From Treponema sp. (GTDB lineage Bacteria > Spirochaetota > Spirochaetia > Treponematales > Breznakiellaceae), in assembly GCA_009777995.1 (NCBI GenBank), contig WRKT01000014.1, forward strand, positions 1 through 53,200: DNA of 53,200 nucleotides. Reading direction: 5' to 3'. A program made the translations under genes and the position numbers. Shown one piece after another: positions 1 through 8,955 of this stretch. The notes beneath the pieces were generated by a model. The model saw only the letters and a list, made by a program, of their open reading frames with translations. It had not been told where the DNA came from and made no database searches. Each line of letters starts with the position of its first letter. Position 1 is the stretch's first letter.

Positions 1-259
1 CTTCGATCCTGCCCTGTCTTACAGGGAAGTTGACATTATTTTCCGTTAGGTGCCAAATGCCGTTTATCCTGTTTAATACAATAAGGCCTTGCCCTCCGAG
101 TAATTCGATCCTGTCGGCCATATTATGGAGGGAGGAATCGAGCCAGGAGAAGGCCGGGTCCCTCCTTCTTGGAGAATCAAGAAAAAGAATTAATGCGTAG
201 GTAATTGCCAATACTGTAACAAGGGCTGATAGTATTATCAGTTTTTTCTTAAAATTCAC
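1..259 (-). CDS. DUF4340-like protein, N-terminal part (cut by window edge)
   Basis: Partial gene whose 3' part lies outside the window. I translated the minus strand from a GTG at 257-259, which has an AAGGGG Shine-Dalgarno about 8 nt upstream and overlaps the end of the GldG-like gene by 11 bp. The visible 86 residues start with a short basic stretch (MNFKKKL), one membrane helix (about residues 8-27), then a soluble region containing SWLDSSLHNMADRIEL and IWHLTEN. A protein with one N-terminal helix and an extracytoplasmic DUF4340 domain is the usual next gene after GldG-like proteins in ABC clusters of this kind, so that family is the best guess. It rests on position and topology; too little sequence is present for a firm domain call. 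Confidence 0.6.
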   Translation of the reverse strand, partial: MNFKKKLIILSALVTVLAITYALILFLDSPRRRDPAFSWLDSSLHNMADRIELLGGQGLIVLNRINGIWHLTENNVNFPVRQGRIE

Positions 260-1838
260 TATTATTCCCCTTGGCTTTGGAAGTCTTGGCTTTTCGCCTA
301 AGCACAATAATAGCCCCCGCCACTATGACACCTATAGGTATAATGATGGTATTAATTGTGCGAGATAAGGTCATTACGGCATCTCTTAGATCCCTGTCTG
401 TAATACGATCAAGCCTCCCGGGGGATCTTTCCCTGGAGCGGATTGTAAGAAGATCATCATCACTTGTTAACCATTCTGCAGCTCTTAAAAGAAAATCAAG
501 ATTCCTTTCCCCGCCCCTATTAAACTGTATAAGTGAGCCTGCAAAATGTGAGTTCCCGATTACTATAATGCGAGATTCCCTTCCGGGAGAATCTTCCAAA
601 TAAAAACCTGCTTCAGAGTCGCTGAAAGCTCTCGGGAAATATCCTGAAAGAGCTGCACCAAGAATATAAGCCCCTGCAGTTTCATTGTACTCTGCGTCAA
701 AGAAGGACATAAACTCGGGGCTTGTTAAAAAGTTATTAGTCTGAAGCCAGCTGAAATCCGTACTTGAAAATAAAATTTCTGCATGCACACCCTCGGGCGG
801 AACTAACTCAATAGGACTTGGCCAGTATAAATCAAGCCCTGAAAAAAGGGATGTCACAGGATGAAATGGGTTACCTGAATCCTCAAGAACGGCAATCCAG
901 GGCGGATACCTTACCGTGCGGATGGTTGTCATGCCCCAGGTCTGACTTTGATAGGTCAGGTTTAAACTACTATGATCCATTACCATTACAGGGTGAACAA
1001 TTACTCCGTAATTTGCAAGGATTGCCATAAGGCCCTGATCCTGCATTGCCCTTGCTTCAAAATTATTGTGAACATTAACAAAGATTCCGTCTACGGCAAA
1101 GAGCACATTACCTCCGCCTGCAATATAAGAATCGATATAGTAAAGGGTATTAATATCAAGGTCTTCAGAGCCGCCAAGTACAAATAGAGCGGGCAGTTCA
1201 GGCGGAATATCTTCACCCGGGTTTATCGTCCTTACCCGGAAGCCTGACATAAAAAGTTCTCTTGCTAAAAGTCCGTATTCGGAAAACCAGTCCTTATGTG
1301 CATCCCCTATTATTACCCCAAGCACCCTTTCAGTATTTCTAACGAGTGAGCGTATTCTTGAAGTAAGATCATACTCAAGGGTTTCAAGAGAAAATACAAC
1401 CGGAATTACATCTTCCCTGTCTAAATACTCGATTAATACCCCTGAGTAAACAGTTGCAACAGTGGTTTCATTCCTCTCTGTAACCTGTATCCTCTGTGGA
1501 ATTATCCCGAGAGCCTCAACTTCCCTTGTAATTTCTGCCCTTGCAGGATCAGTTTGAACGAATCGTATGCGGCCCCTTGAATGGGCCGCATACTCTCTTA
1601 TCAGGTCTGAAATATCGCCCGGGAGGGGATGGGCATATCTTAACCTGTCTGAAACAAAGTATGTAATTGTAACAGTGTCAGAGATTTCACGATGCAGGTT
1701 TCTTGAAACAGCTGAGATTGTATAAGCTTTGTCTTTAGTCATGTCAATACGGAAAAAGAGTCTGTTTGTTATCATAAAGGAGAGAATAATTGCAATAATA
1801 GAAAGAAGGGTCAGTATCCTTATATGTTTTTTTTCCAT
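249..1838 (-). CDS. GldG-family auxiliary protein of an ABC transporter
   Basis: A 529-residue protein with one membrane helix at each end (about residues 7-27 and 497-517) and a large extracytoplasmic domain between them. This is the layout of the ABC_transp_aux / GldG family. In Bacteroidetes GldG works with GldA (ATPase) and GldF (permease); in other phyla the same trio is common but its substrate is unknown. Here the ATPase and permease genes lie directly upstream (4-bp gap to the permease), which supports the assignment. The central stretch GVIIGDAHKDW and FVLGGSEDLDINTLYYIDSYIAGGGNVLFAVDG resembles the Rossmann-like part of the family. The ATG at 1838 has a GGAG 9 nt upstream. No function in gliding is implied for a spirochaete; a role in envelope export or lipid/polysaccharide transport is only inferred. 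Confidence 0.82.
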   Translation of the reverse strand: MEKKHIRILTLLSIIAIILSFMITNRLFFRIDMTKDKAYTISAVSRNLHREISDTVTITYFVSDRLRYAHPLPGDISDLIREYAAHSRGRIRFVQTDPARAEITREVEALGIIPQRIQVTERNETTVATVYSGVLIEYLDREDVIPVVFSLETLEYDLTSRIRSLVRNTERVLGVIIGDAHKDWFSEYGLLARELFMSGFRVRTINPGEDIPPELPALFVLGGSEDLDINTLYYIDSYIAGGGNVLFAVDGIFVNVHNNFEARAMQDQGLMAILANYGVIVHPVMVMDHSSLNLTYQSQTWGMTTIRTVRYPPWIAVLEDSGNPFHPVTSLFSGLDLYWPSPIELVPPEGVHAEILFSSTDFSWLQTNNFLTSPEFMSFFDAEYNETAGAYILGAALSGYFPRAFSDSEAGFYLEDSPGRESRIIVIGNSHFAGSLIQFNRGGERNLDFLLRAAEWLTSDDDLLTIRSRERSPGRLDRITDRDLRDAVMTLSRTINTIIIPIGVIVAGAIIVLRRKAKTSKAKGNNSEF

Positions 1839-1842
1839 AAGG

Positions 1843-2586
1843 TCAGCTCCACTTCCTGTAAATTAATATCCTTGTATTAAGGAATAAAAACAGCAATGTT
1901 GTTAAAAGGAAAAATGAAAGATCGCGGCTGTCCAATAACCCCCTTGAAAAACTTTCGAAATGAAATGAAAGGGAGATAAAGTTAATAAAGTTTATAAGGA
2001 GAGGCGGCAGGTTTGCTGTAAAATTGTTTAGGAGCATCAGGGCAAGAAGCACTACAACGCTCCCGACGAAGGCTGCAGCCTGGGTCTTGGCAATGCCGGA
2101 GAGAAAGAGCCCCACAGAGAGTGCGGTTGCCCCAAGCAGAAGGACCCCTGTATACTCAGTCAGCATTACTCCAAGATCAAAATAACTTAACGGCAGGAGG
2201 CTAAGGGGAACAGGCAGGGTGAGGAGGAGCATGAGTATAATAATAATTAAAGAAGAGAGAAACTTACCCATAACAAGCTCCCATTCGTTAAAGGGCATTG
2301 TAAAAAGTATTTCCACACTTCCAAGCTTTTTCTCCTCGGCCCAGGCCTTCATCGTTATAACGGGAATTATGAAAATAAAGGCCAGGGGAAATGCCTCGAA
2401 GAATGGCCTTAGGGAAGCAATGTCCATTGCGAAGAATCGCTGTATATAAAAGAACCAGACTGAAATGAAAACTAGGAAGAACACTGTAATACCATAAAGT
2501 GCAGGAGAACTGAACCAGCTAAGAAGCTCTTTTCGTGTTAATACTATTATTCTGCGCATAGAAGCGCCGGGTGAAGAAATTGTCAT
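1843..2586 (-). CDS. ABC-2 type permease, GldF-like
   Basis: A 247-residue integral membrane protein with about six hydrophobic segments, consistent with an ABC-2 permease half-transporter. The N-terminal part carries the RRIIVLTRKELLSWFSSPALYG amphipathic stretch, and the VITMKAWAEEKKLGSVEILFTMP loop is typical of the GldF/NosY-like permease group. The start codon overlaps the stop of the ATPase gene (ATGA), so the two are translationally coupled, and the GldG-like gene follows 4 bp later. It should form the membrane channel of the complex driven by the adjacent ATPase. The substrate cannot be read from sequence. Confidence 0.87.
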   Translation of the reverse strand: MTISSPGASMRRIIVLTRKELLSWFSSPALYGITVFFLVFISVWFFYIQRFFAMDIASLRPFFEAFPLAFIFIIPVITMKAWAEEKKLGSVEILFTMPFNEWELVMGKFLSSLIIIILMLLLTLPVPLSLLPLSYFDLGVMLTEYTGVLLLGATALSVGLFLSGIAKTQAAAFVGSVVVLLALMLLNNFTANLPPLLINFINFISLSFHFESFSRGLLDSRDLSFFLLTTLLFLFLNTRILIYRKWS

Positions 2587-3587
2587 GGCCCTACCTCTGT
2601 TCGTTCTTCGGCGGTTAGCTGCACGAAGATGTCTTCGAGGCTTAGTTTCTTACGCGACATGCCGATTATCTTAGCTCCCTGTTTAACTGCCCAGTCGAAG
2701 ATAAGCTCCCCGTCAAGTGAATAAAGTAAATCACTGTCCCCGGTATTTCCCGGTCTCCCGTCTGCGCCCATAACAAAATCAAGCCTAATAATTCCTGTTT
2801 CTTGCAGGGTTATCTTCTTCTCTCCGATTTCTCTGCCCGGAATGGAGAGACCAGAAAGTATCGATTCATCGACACCTTTAAGAAATACCACCCAGGTATC
2901 CATCCCGAAGGATGCGCTTTTTATCGTTCCTGCAATTTCCTCGGAAGTACCCTGAGCTGCAATACGGCCCTCGTTTAAAATCAAGACTTGAGAGCAGACA
3001 GCTTCCACTTCCTGCAGAATATGTGTGGATAGAATTACGGTTTTTCTTTTTCCAAGCTCTCTAATAAGGGAACGTATTTCTATTATCTGATTAGGGTCAA
3101 GGCCGGATGTAGGCTCATCCAAAATCAGAATAGGCGGGTCGTGTACTATTGCCTGGGCAAGCCCAACCCTCTGTCTGAACCCCTTGGAAAGGCTGTCTAT
3201 GCGCTGTTTTCTTGCACCAGTTAGGCCGCAGGAATTAATTGCAGTATCAATAGCATTTTTTCTTTCGGTGCCGCGAAGAAGCCTTGAGGAGGCAGCAAAG
3301 TAAAGGTATTCCTCAGGGGTAAGATCTCCGTAAAGGGGATTGCTCTCGGGCAGATAACCGATTTTTTTCTTAATTTCCAGGGGGTACTCTTCCAGTGGAA
3401 GACCGTCTATTTCAACTTTTCCGCTTAAGGGATAGTGATATCCTGTTAAGATTTTCATTATGGTGGTTTTACCCGCACCATTTGGCCCAAGGAATCCGAG
3501 CACCTGTTCCCTGCCCACTGTGAAAGAGACATCCTTAACCGCTTCAAAGCTACCGTAATTTTTTCTTAGATTTTCTACTTTTATCAT
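2583..3587 (-). CDS. ABC transporter ATP-binding protein, GldA-like
   Basis: A 334-residue ABC ATPase. Visible motifs are Walker A GPNGAGKTT (about 34-42), signature LSKGFRQR (about 133-140), Walker B LILDEPTSGLD and the switch-region histidine in STHILQEVE. It is longer than the minimal ~230-residue domain: the C-terminal ~100 residues form the extra domain common in ABC-2 ATPases such as GldA/CcmA-like proteins. It is coupled by overlapping start and stop to the permease and followed by the GldG- and DUF4340-like proteins, so this is a four-gene transporter module. The ATG at 3587 has no strong Shine-Dalgarno. Confidence 0.9.
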   Translation of the reverse strand: MIKVENLRKNYGSFEAVKDVSFTVGREQVLGFLGPNGAGKTTIMKILTGYHYPLSGKVEIDGLPLEEYPLEIKKKIGYLPESNPLYGDLTPEEYLYFAASSRLLRGTERKNAIDTAINSCGLTGARKQRIDSLSKGFRQRVGLAQAIVHDPPILILDEPTSGLDPNQIIEIRSLIRELGKRKTVILSTHILQEVEAVCSQVLILNEGRIAAQGTSEEIAGTIKSASFGMDTWVVFLKGVDESILSGLSIPGREIGEKKITLQETGIIRLDFVMGADGRPGNTGDSDLLYSLDGELIFDWAVKQGAKIIGMSRKKLSLEDIFVQLTAEERTEVGP

Positions 3588-3632
3588 GATGCAATTTTAC
3601 AACAAAAATAATTATATACGGTTACACGAAAA

Positions 3633-4559
3633 TTAATCAATATACTCAATCGGAAAAACCATTCGATCTCTTGTAAGCACTGAGCAGGGAAAAATGGCTT
3701 CGGCTTCTTTTAATACCTTTTTTAACTCGTATTCAGTATAGCGGGGACTATAGTGAATAAGGCCAAGTTTTTTTACACCTGCAGCAAGGGCGATTACAGC
3801 CGCCTGCTCTGCAGTCATGTGCCGCTTTTCTACTGCATTCTCTTCGAGAGCTTTTTCAAACATTCCTTCACAGATAAGCAGATCGGATGCCCTTACTTCA
3901 TTTGCAATTTCGGGAAAATAGAGGGAGTCGGTTACAAAGGAGAACTTTCTCCCTGTTCTCGCAGGGCCAAGAACCTGCTCAGGCAGGACAGTTGAGCCGT
4001 CTTCCGATGTAACAGAGCGGCCTGATTGCAGACTAGCCCAGAGAGGTCCTCGTGTAACACCAAGGGCCATTGCCTTATCGGGGAAGAACTCACCCGGCCG
4101 CATATCTTCCTCGAAGACATAGCCGAAGCAGGGTTTTGTATGTCTTAAGGGGAAGGCCCTTACCTTAAAGCCGGCACCGGAATATACAATGCCGGGCTCA
4201 GTAATTTCGTGTACAATAATTTGATAATTTATATACATATCAAGAACACGACGGCTGCTTTCGATGTACTCAGAAATCCTTGGCGGCCCGATTATGTATA
4301 AGGGATCATCCCTATCCACTTGAGATGAGAGCATTAAGAGGCCCGGAATTCCTGTGACATGATCTGCGTGAGTATGACTGATAAAAATAACAGAAATTTT
4401 CTTCCACCTAAGGTTTAGCCTTCTCAGAGATACTTGAGTCCCCTCTCCGCAGTCAAAAAGGAAGAGATCTCCCTCACGTCTTAATAATACGGATGTAAGA
4501 TGTCTGTGAGGCAGGGGCATCATTCCCCCGCAACCTAAGATAAATGCTTCAAGATTCAT
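3633..4559 (-). CDS. rnz: Ribonuclease Z (tRNA 3' processing endonuclease)
   Basis: A 308-residue metallo-beta-lactamase-fold nuclease of the short RNase Z form. It cleaves tRNA precursors after the discriminator base. The zinc motif HTHADH is at residues 62-67, followed by VTGIPGLL. Other metal ligands are in FPLRHTKPC, VTDSLYF, KRHMTAEQ and LIHYSPRY, the usual order for RNase Z. Its ATG overlaps the clpC stop by 4 bp (ATGA), implying translational coupling. The one tRNA gene in this window has no encoded CCA, which fits a need for RNase Z plus CCA addition. Confidence 0.93.
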   Translation of the reverse strand: MNLEAFILGCGGMMPLPHRHLTSVLLRREGDLFLFDCGEGTQVSLRRLNLRWKKISVIFISHTHADHVTGIPGLLMLSSQVDRDDPLYIIGPPRISEYIESSRRVLDMYINYQIIVHEITEPGIVYSGAGFKVRAFPLRHTKPCFGYVFEEDMRPGEFFPDKAMALGVTRGPLWASLQSGRSVTSEDGSTVLPEQVLGPARTGRKFSFVTDSLYFPEIANEVRASDLLICEGMFEKALEENAVEKRHMTAEQAAVIALAAGVKKLGLIHYSPRYTEYELKKVLKEAEAIFPCSVLTRDRMVFPIEYID

Positions 4560-7138
4560 ATTTTATGAGAGGCAACGGAATCAATCTCTTCTTCTTTTGC
4601 TGCACTTCGCCTTTCATTAATTAAATTAATCTTGCCGCCTTTTTCATTTGCAATGAAAATAGTTCCTATAGGATAATCGCCTTCCAGGATTTTAAGAGAC
4701 AGCGGATCTTCAAGCTCCTTCTGTATTGCCCTGCGCAAGGGTCTTCCGCCGTACTTGGGATCCCAACCCTTCTCTATAAGAAACTTTGAAGCCGATTTCT
4801 TTACTTCTAATCCATAGCCCTTTTCTTCAAGACGTTCGGATAGTTCTTCTATCTGTAATTTTAAGATTGCTTCAACCTGTTTGAGATCAAGGGGATGGAA
4901 AACCACAACATCGTCTACACGGTTAATGAACTCAGGGTTAAAGAGTCTTTTAAGCTCAGATATCGCCGATGCTTCAATTTCGTTAAAGCTCATTAAACCC
5001 GAACCGGTTCCAAAGCCAAGCCTTGAATCCTTGGAAATTTCTCTTACCCCAGCATTACTTGTCATAATTATTACAGTATTACGGAAGTTAACAGTATGCC
5101 CAAGATTGTCTTTTAGCTCGCCTTCTTCAAGGACTTGAAGGAGAAGATTGAAAACATCCCTATGAGCTTTTTCTATTTCGTCAAAGAGAATTACCCTATA
5201 TGGATTTCGGCGTATGCGTTCTGTAAGGAAGCCGCCTTCATCATAACCGATATAGCCCGGAGGTGCGCCAACAAGTCTTGAGACATTATGCTTTTCCATA
5301 TAGTCAGACATGTCTATGCGAATAAGGGAATCCGGTGTTTCAAAGAGATACTCCGAAAGCCTCTTTGCAAGAAGAGTCTTTCCTACTCCTGTGGGACCAA
5401 GGAAGATAAAAGAGCCAAGAGGCCTTTGCGGAGAAGAGATGCCAACCCTTGCCCTCCTTATTGCTGAAGCAACCCTTAAGACTGCATTATCCTGGGCAAT
5501 AATTCCGCGGTGGAGCTCTTCTTCTATTTTTAAGAGTCGTTTCGATTCCTGCTCTTTTAGATGGGTTAAAGGTATACCTGTTATCTCTGCAACAACCCTG
5601 CGTACATCATCTTCATCAACTTTTAACTTCCCTGAAAGGGAAGAATGCTCCCAGCTGCTGCGCATTTCATCGAGGCGTTCCCTTAGGTTTCTAACCCTGT
5701 CTCTTACTTCGGCTGCTCTTTCATAATCTTGCAGAGATACCATTGTTCCCTTTTCTTCAGAGAGCTGTTCAATCTCCTTTTCAATAGTTGCAAGCTCAGG
5801 GGGCAGTTCAATGGGTTCAAGCTTGCGCATTGCGCCTGCTTCATCAAGAACATCGATAGCCTTATCAGGCATATACCTGCCTGAAATATAACGCTGTGCA
5901 AGTTTAGCTGAAGCCTCTACTGCCGCCTTTGTATAACTTACCCTATGATGATCCTCATACTTTAATTGCACGCCCTGAAGTATTTTCAATGTTTCATCAA
6001 GTGACGGCTCTTCAACAAGAATTGACTGGAAACGGCGTTCAAGAGCTGCATCTCTTTCAAAATGCTTGCGGTATTCTGCCAATGTGGTTGCGCCAATGCA
6101 TTGCAGTTCACCTCTTGAAAGGCCCGGCTTAAACATATTTGATGCATCAACAGTGCCTTCAGCACCGCCTGCTCCAATCATTGTATGGATTTCGTCAATA
6201 AAAAGTATGATATTTCGGGACATGGTAATTTCCCGCATTATCTTCTTTAAGCGCTCTTCAAATTCTCCGCGATACTTTGTCCCCGCAACTATTGCACCCA
6301 TGTCCAGGGACAATAGGCGTTTTCCTGCAAGAGCTGCAGGAACAGATTGTCCGACAAAAAGCTGGGCAAGACCCTCTACTATTGCTGTCTTACCAACCCC
6401 GGGCTCTCCGACAAGAACAGGGTTATTCTTTGTCCGTCTGGCCATTATCCTAAGGGCCCTGCCAATTTCATTTTTCCTTCCCACAACAGGGTCAAGTTTC
6501 CCTGCCCTTGCAAGGGCTGTAAGATCCCTTGAGTACTCATCCAAGGCGGGAGTTAAAACAGGATATGAGGCAGGTCTTATACGTGCATTTCCGCTCGGTT
6601 TGCTTTCTCCGCCAAAGGAGGCCTTTCCTGTCCTCTCATCCCAGCGGGAAATCGCCGAAGCAAAGCTCCCTGAAGCAAGGCCGTTTTCCGCATAGCCTTT
6701 TTTTCTGAAAGAGGCCTGGACAAGGGCTCTGAACATCTCGGTGCTGACTTCTCTTTGGTTTAAATAAACTTGAACAGCCGAGTCCGGCTCTCGAAGGGCC
6801 GCAAAAAGCAGATGCTCAGTTCCAAGATACTCGTTTCCCATGGATTTAGCCTCTTGTGAGGCGGATTCAAGCATTTTCTTGGTTCTCTCGGATGGAGGAG
6901 CATCACCCCTAAGGAGTAAAGAAGACATTAGAGGCAGACTATTCTCTATATTTCGGCGGAATTCGGTTAGATCGACTCTTAAGTACATCAGCGCTTTGCA
7001 TGCGGTTCCGCCCCAGTCCTTAAGCATGGCAATAATTATATGCTCAGGCAGCAGTTGATCTGAATTAAAGCGCCGCGCTTCTTCCTGTGCGTCCAGGGAA
7101 AGAATCCGCTGAACCAGCATAGTTAAACCTTTAAACAC
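4556..7138 (-). CDS. clpC: ATP-dependent Clp protease ATPase subunit ClpC
   Basis: An 860-residue AAA+ unfoldase that feeds substrates to ClpP. The order is: an N-terminal double Clp repeat (about 1-150); a Gly/Ser-rich linker; ATPase domain 1 with Walker A GEPGVGKT (about 244-251) and Walker B LFIDEIHTMIGAGGAEG; a middle region with a UVR-type helix pair (QDYERAAEVRDRV, about 460-490) that marks ClpC rather than ClpA; and ATPase domain 2 with GPTGVGKT (about 581) and ILFDEIEKAH. The open frame begins with GTG at 7138, 4 nt after GGGGGAG. An in-frame ATG 18 nt later (MLVQRILS) with AAAGG upstream is a possible alternative. The gene overlaps rnz and lies 51 bp after the Gfo/Idh gene. A promoter candidate lies in that gap; I see no CIRCE or CtsR site. 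Confidence 0.93.
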   Translation of the reverse strand: MFKGLTMLVQRILSLDAQEEARRFNSDQLLPEHIIIAMLKDWGGTACKALMYLRVDLTEFRRNIENSLPLMSSLLLRGDAPPSERTKKMLESASQEAKSMGNEYLGTEHLLFAALREPDSAVQVYLNQREVSTEMFRALVQASFRKKGYAENGLASGSFASAISRWDERTGKASFGGESKPSGNARIRPASYPVLTPALDEYSRDLTALARAGKLDPVVGRKNEIGRALRIMARRTKNNPVLVGEPGVGKTAIVEGLAQLFVGQSVPAALAGKRLLSLDMGAIVAGTKYRGEFEERLKKIMREITMSRNIILFIDEIHTMIGAGGAEGTVDASNMFKPGLSRGELQCIGATTLAEYRKHFERDAALERRFQSILVEEPSLDETLKILQGVQLKYEDHHRVSYTKAAVEASAKLAQRYISGRYMPDKAIDVLDEAGAMRKLEPIELPPELATIEKEIEQLSEEKGTMVSLQDYERAAEVRDRVRNLRERLDEMRSSWEHSSLSGKLKVDEDDVRRVVAEITGIPLTHLKEQESKRLLKIEEELHRGIIAQDNAVLRVASAIRRARVGISSPQRPLGSFIFLGPTGVGKTLLAKRLSEYLFETPDSLIRIDMSDYMEKHNVSRLVGAPPGYIGYDEGGFLTERIRRNPYRVILFDEIEKAHRDVFNLLLQVLEEGELKDNLGHTVNFRNTVIIMTSNAGVREISKDSRLGFGTGSGLMSFNEIEASAISELKRLFNPEFINRVDDVVVFHPLDLKQVEAILKLQIEELSERLEEKGYGLEVKKSASKFLIEKGWDPKYGGRPLRRAIQKELEDPLSLKILEGDYPIGTIFIANEKGGKINLINERRSAAKEEEIDSVASHKI

Positions 7139-7164
7139 TCATCTCCCCCTTGGGACTTACCTTA

Positions 7165-7193
7165 ATTTTAATACATTGGGGAAGGGGTTTCAA
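7165..7193 (-). promoter_or_regulatory. Candidate sigma-70 promoter for clpC
   Basis: On the minus strand: TTGAAA (7188-7193), a 17-nt spacer, then TAAAAT (7165-7170). The -35 overlaps the stop codon of the upstream oxidoreductase gene. Transcription would start near 7158, about 20 nt before the clpC GTG, leaving room for GGGGGAG. It could allow clpC-rnz expression independent of the upstream genes. Prediction from consensus only. Confidence 0.42.
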
Positions 7194-8464
7194 GAGAAAT
7201 TGCGAGTGTCTACCAATATACCGCCATTAAGTCGGGAGTGTTCTGCAGCAAAGCATGCAAGATGGCTTTCGCTTGAATTTTGTATGGAAGTGACAGCAGT
7301 CCCGCTGCCGTTTTTAATCAGGTTAAGGAAGTCGTATATCATGCGATGATCGCCTCCTGCATGCCCTTTCAGGTCATCTGCGAGTGCTCCAATGTCGATT
7401 ACTCTTAGCGGTTTTCCGAACTTGCCTATTGTGATTTTATTTTCCGAGAGGTCGGCTGTGACGCTTCCCATCGTCCCAAAGACATGCATGTGACGGGAGC
7501 CAAGACCAAAGGCTGTCATTGTAAATGCTACACTGACACCGTCTTCCAAAAGCATATTAACAACCATGTGGTCAGGAACATCGTTATCGCAATGATAGAC
7601 ACATCTGCCATAGGGGCCTTTATCAATTGCATTGCGTATGTTTTCCCGGTTCGGATTTGAGGCAAGCACATCATTAGGCCATCCGGTATTGCCATGCAAG
7701 ATCCCTGTGCGCTCATTTGTAATGTAAATTTTCTCTGCATCGTATGGGCAGGTCTCTTTTGCCTTACATCCGTCCAGACAGCGATGAGTAGCACCGTCAG
7801 GTGCATTTTCCTTTTTAAAGAGGTATAGGTTTCCGAAAGAGGAAACGGATTTTAGTTTTTTATCCGTAAGCCAGAGAAGCAAATCCATATCATGACAGCA
7901 TTTCTGTAATATCATCGGACTTGAAAGGGAGGCATTCCGCCAATTGCCCCTTACAAAGCTATGGGCCTGATGAAAATAGCCGACATTCTCCATTGCCTGA
8001 ACTGAAACTATTTCACCAATTTCACCGGATTCGAGAACCTTCTTTAATTCCATGTAAAAGGGAGTATATCTTAGGACATGACATACAATGGTTTTTTTAT
8101 TACTTTCATTTGCAGCATCAAGTATACGCCTGCAATCTTCAAGAGTTGGAGCCATAGGTTTTTCAAGTAAAACATGATAATCGTTACGTAGTGCCAAAAT
8201 TGCTAAATCTGCATGCTCCCTGTCCGGGGTGCAAATGAACATTACATCGGCCAAGTCCTTTGTATTACAGATTTCTTCCCCGCTCTTAAAACACCTGTCT
8301 TCCGAGATCCCAAAGGTTTCTGCTGCTTCTTTTACCCTTAGAGGATCTATATCAGCAATGGCAGTAATTTTCATTAAATCGGGGTATCTATGCTGACAGA
8401 CTGCATAAGATTGTCTGCCCCTGCTTCCAAGACCGGCTATTGCGACTTTGATTGGTTCACTCAT
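7190..8464 (-). CDS. Gfo/Idh/MocA-family NAD(P)-dependent oxidoreductase with Cys clusters
   Basis: A 424-residue protein with an N-terminal Rossmann fold (GLGSRGR, 11-17) and the catalytic EKP motif at 101-103, followed by the alpha/beta C-terminal domain with CCHDMDLLLWL (189-199). It carries the cysteine-rich inserts of one Gfo/Idh subfamily: C229, C233 and C239 in CLDGCKAKETC, and C288 and C292 in YGRCVYHCDND, which could bind a metal. The family oxidises or reduces sugars, inositols and related compounds; the substrate here is unknown and no sugar genes flank it. The start at 8464 places the nucleotide motif correctly at the N-terminus, but no clear Shine-Dalgarno is seen. The neighbours (an exported DUF192 protein and ClpC) give no hint of pathway. 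Confidence 0.88.
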   Translation of the reverse strand: MSEPIKVAIAGLGSRGRQSYAVCQHRYPDLMKITAIADIDPLRVKEAAETFGISEDRCFKSGEEICNTKDLADVMFICTPDREHADLAILALRNDYHVLLEKPMAPTLEDCRRILDAANESNKKTIVCHVLRYTPFYMELKKVLESGEIGEIVSVQAMENVGYFHQAHSFVRGNWRNASLSSPMILQKCCHDMDLLLWLTDKKLKSVSSFGNLYLFKKENAPDGATHRCLDGCKAKETCPYDAEKIYITNERTGILHGNTGWPNDVLASNPNRENIRNAIDKGPYGRCVYHCDNDVPDHMVVNMLLEDGVSVAFTMTAFGLGSRHMHVFGTMGSVTADLSENKITIGKFGKPLRVIDIGALADDLKGHAGGDHRMIYDFLNLIKNGSGTAVTSIQNSSESHLACFAAEHSRLNGGILVDTRNFS

Positions 8465-8490
8465 TTAATTATGTTAAAGCAAAAAAAAGA

Positions 8491-8955
8491 TTAGCGCAAT
8501 TCTATGGGATTCATTCTATCACCAATTACAATACCTGCTCTGTCAAACCAGCCTTGAGGGACTTCAAGGGCATAGCGGGCAGAACGGCCTGATCTTATAG
8601 GGCTTAGGTCTAAGGGTATCATGTCATGGATTTCAAGTATTCTTCCGTCAGAAGAGATAAAGGCAATGGAGAGGGGGATATAGGTATCCTTCATCCAGAA
8701 AGAGAGTAATTGGTCCCTCTCAAAAATAAAGAGCATTCCGTGGCCGTCATTTAATTCCCTTCGATGCATTAGCCCTTGAGATCTTTGGGCATCAGTAAGA
8801 GCAATCTCTGCAATTATTTTTACAGGCCCTCCCCTGCTCTCTATCGTTAACTCACGGGTTTCAAAGGTCTCCTGCCCATTACATGCAGTCAGTGCATAAA
8901 AGAAAAAGATTAGGGGGAAAAAAACTGTCTTAAAAATCACCAAGGAATTCCTCAC
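8491..8955 (-). CDS. DUF192-family putative lipoprotein
   Basis: A 154-residue protein with a hydrophobic signal segment ending in a lipobox, ALTAC, with C25 as the likely lipidated residue. The rest matches the DUF192 pattern: an early beta strand, EIALTDAQRSQGLMHRREL, then MLFIFERDQLLSFWMKDTYIPLSIAFI and the C-terminal YALEVPQGWFDRAGIVIGD. The family is small, often secreted, and has no established activity. The gene overlaps the 3' end of the upstream exported-protein gene by 26 bp, so the two are surely cotranscribed and may be coupled. The start is chosen because it gives a complete signal peptide. Confidence 0.85.
   Translation of the reverse strand: MRNSLVIFKTVFFPLIFFFYALTACNGQETFETRELTIESRGGPVKIIAEIALTDAQRSQGLMHRRELNDGHGMLFIFERDQLLSFWMKDTYIPLSIAFISSDGRILEIHDMIPLDLSPIRSGRSARYALEVPQGWFDRAGIVIGDRMNPIELR

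Noticed and set aside
249..3587. Gliding-motility locus
   Set aside because: GldA/F/G-like trios occur widely as ABC systems of unknown substrate, and no other gliding genes are here.
6066..6695. A 209-codon plus-strand open frame
   Set aside because: It lies antisense to the conserved first ATPase domain of clpC. Such long mirror frames arise from codon bias; there is no ribosome site or family signal.
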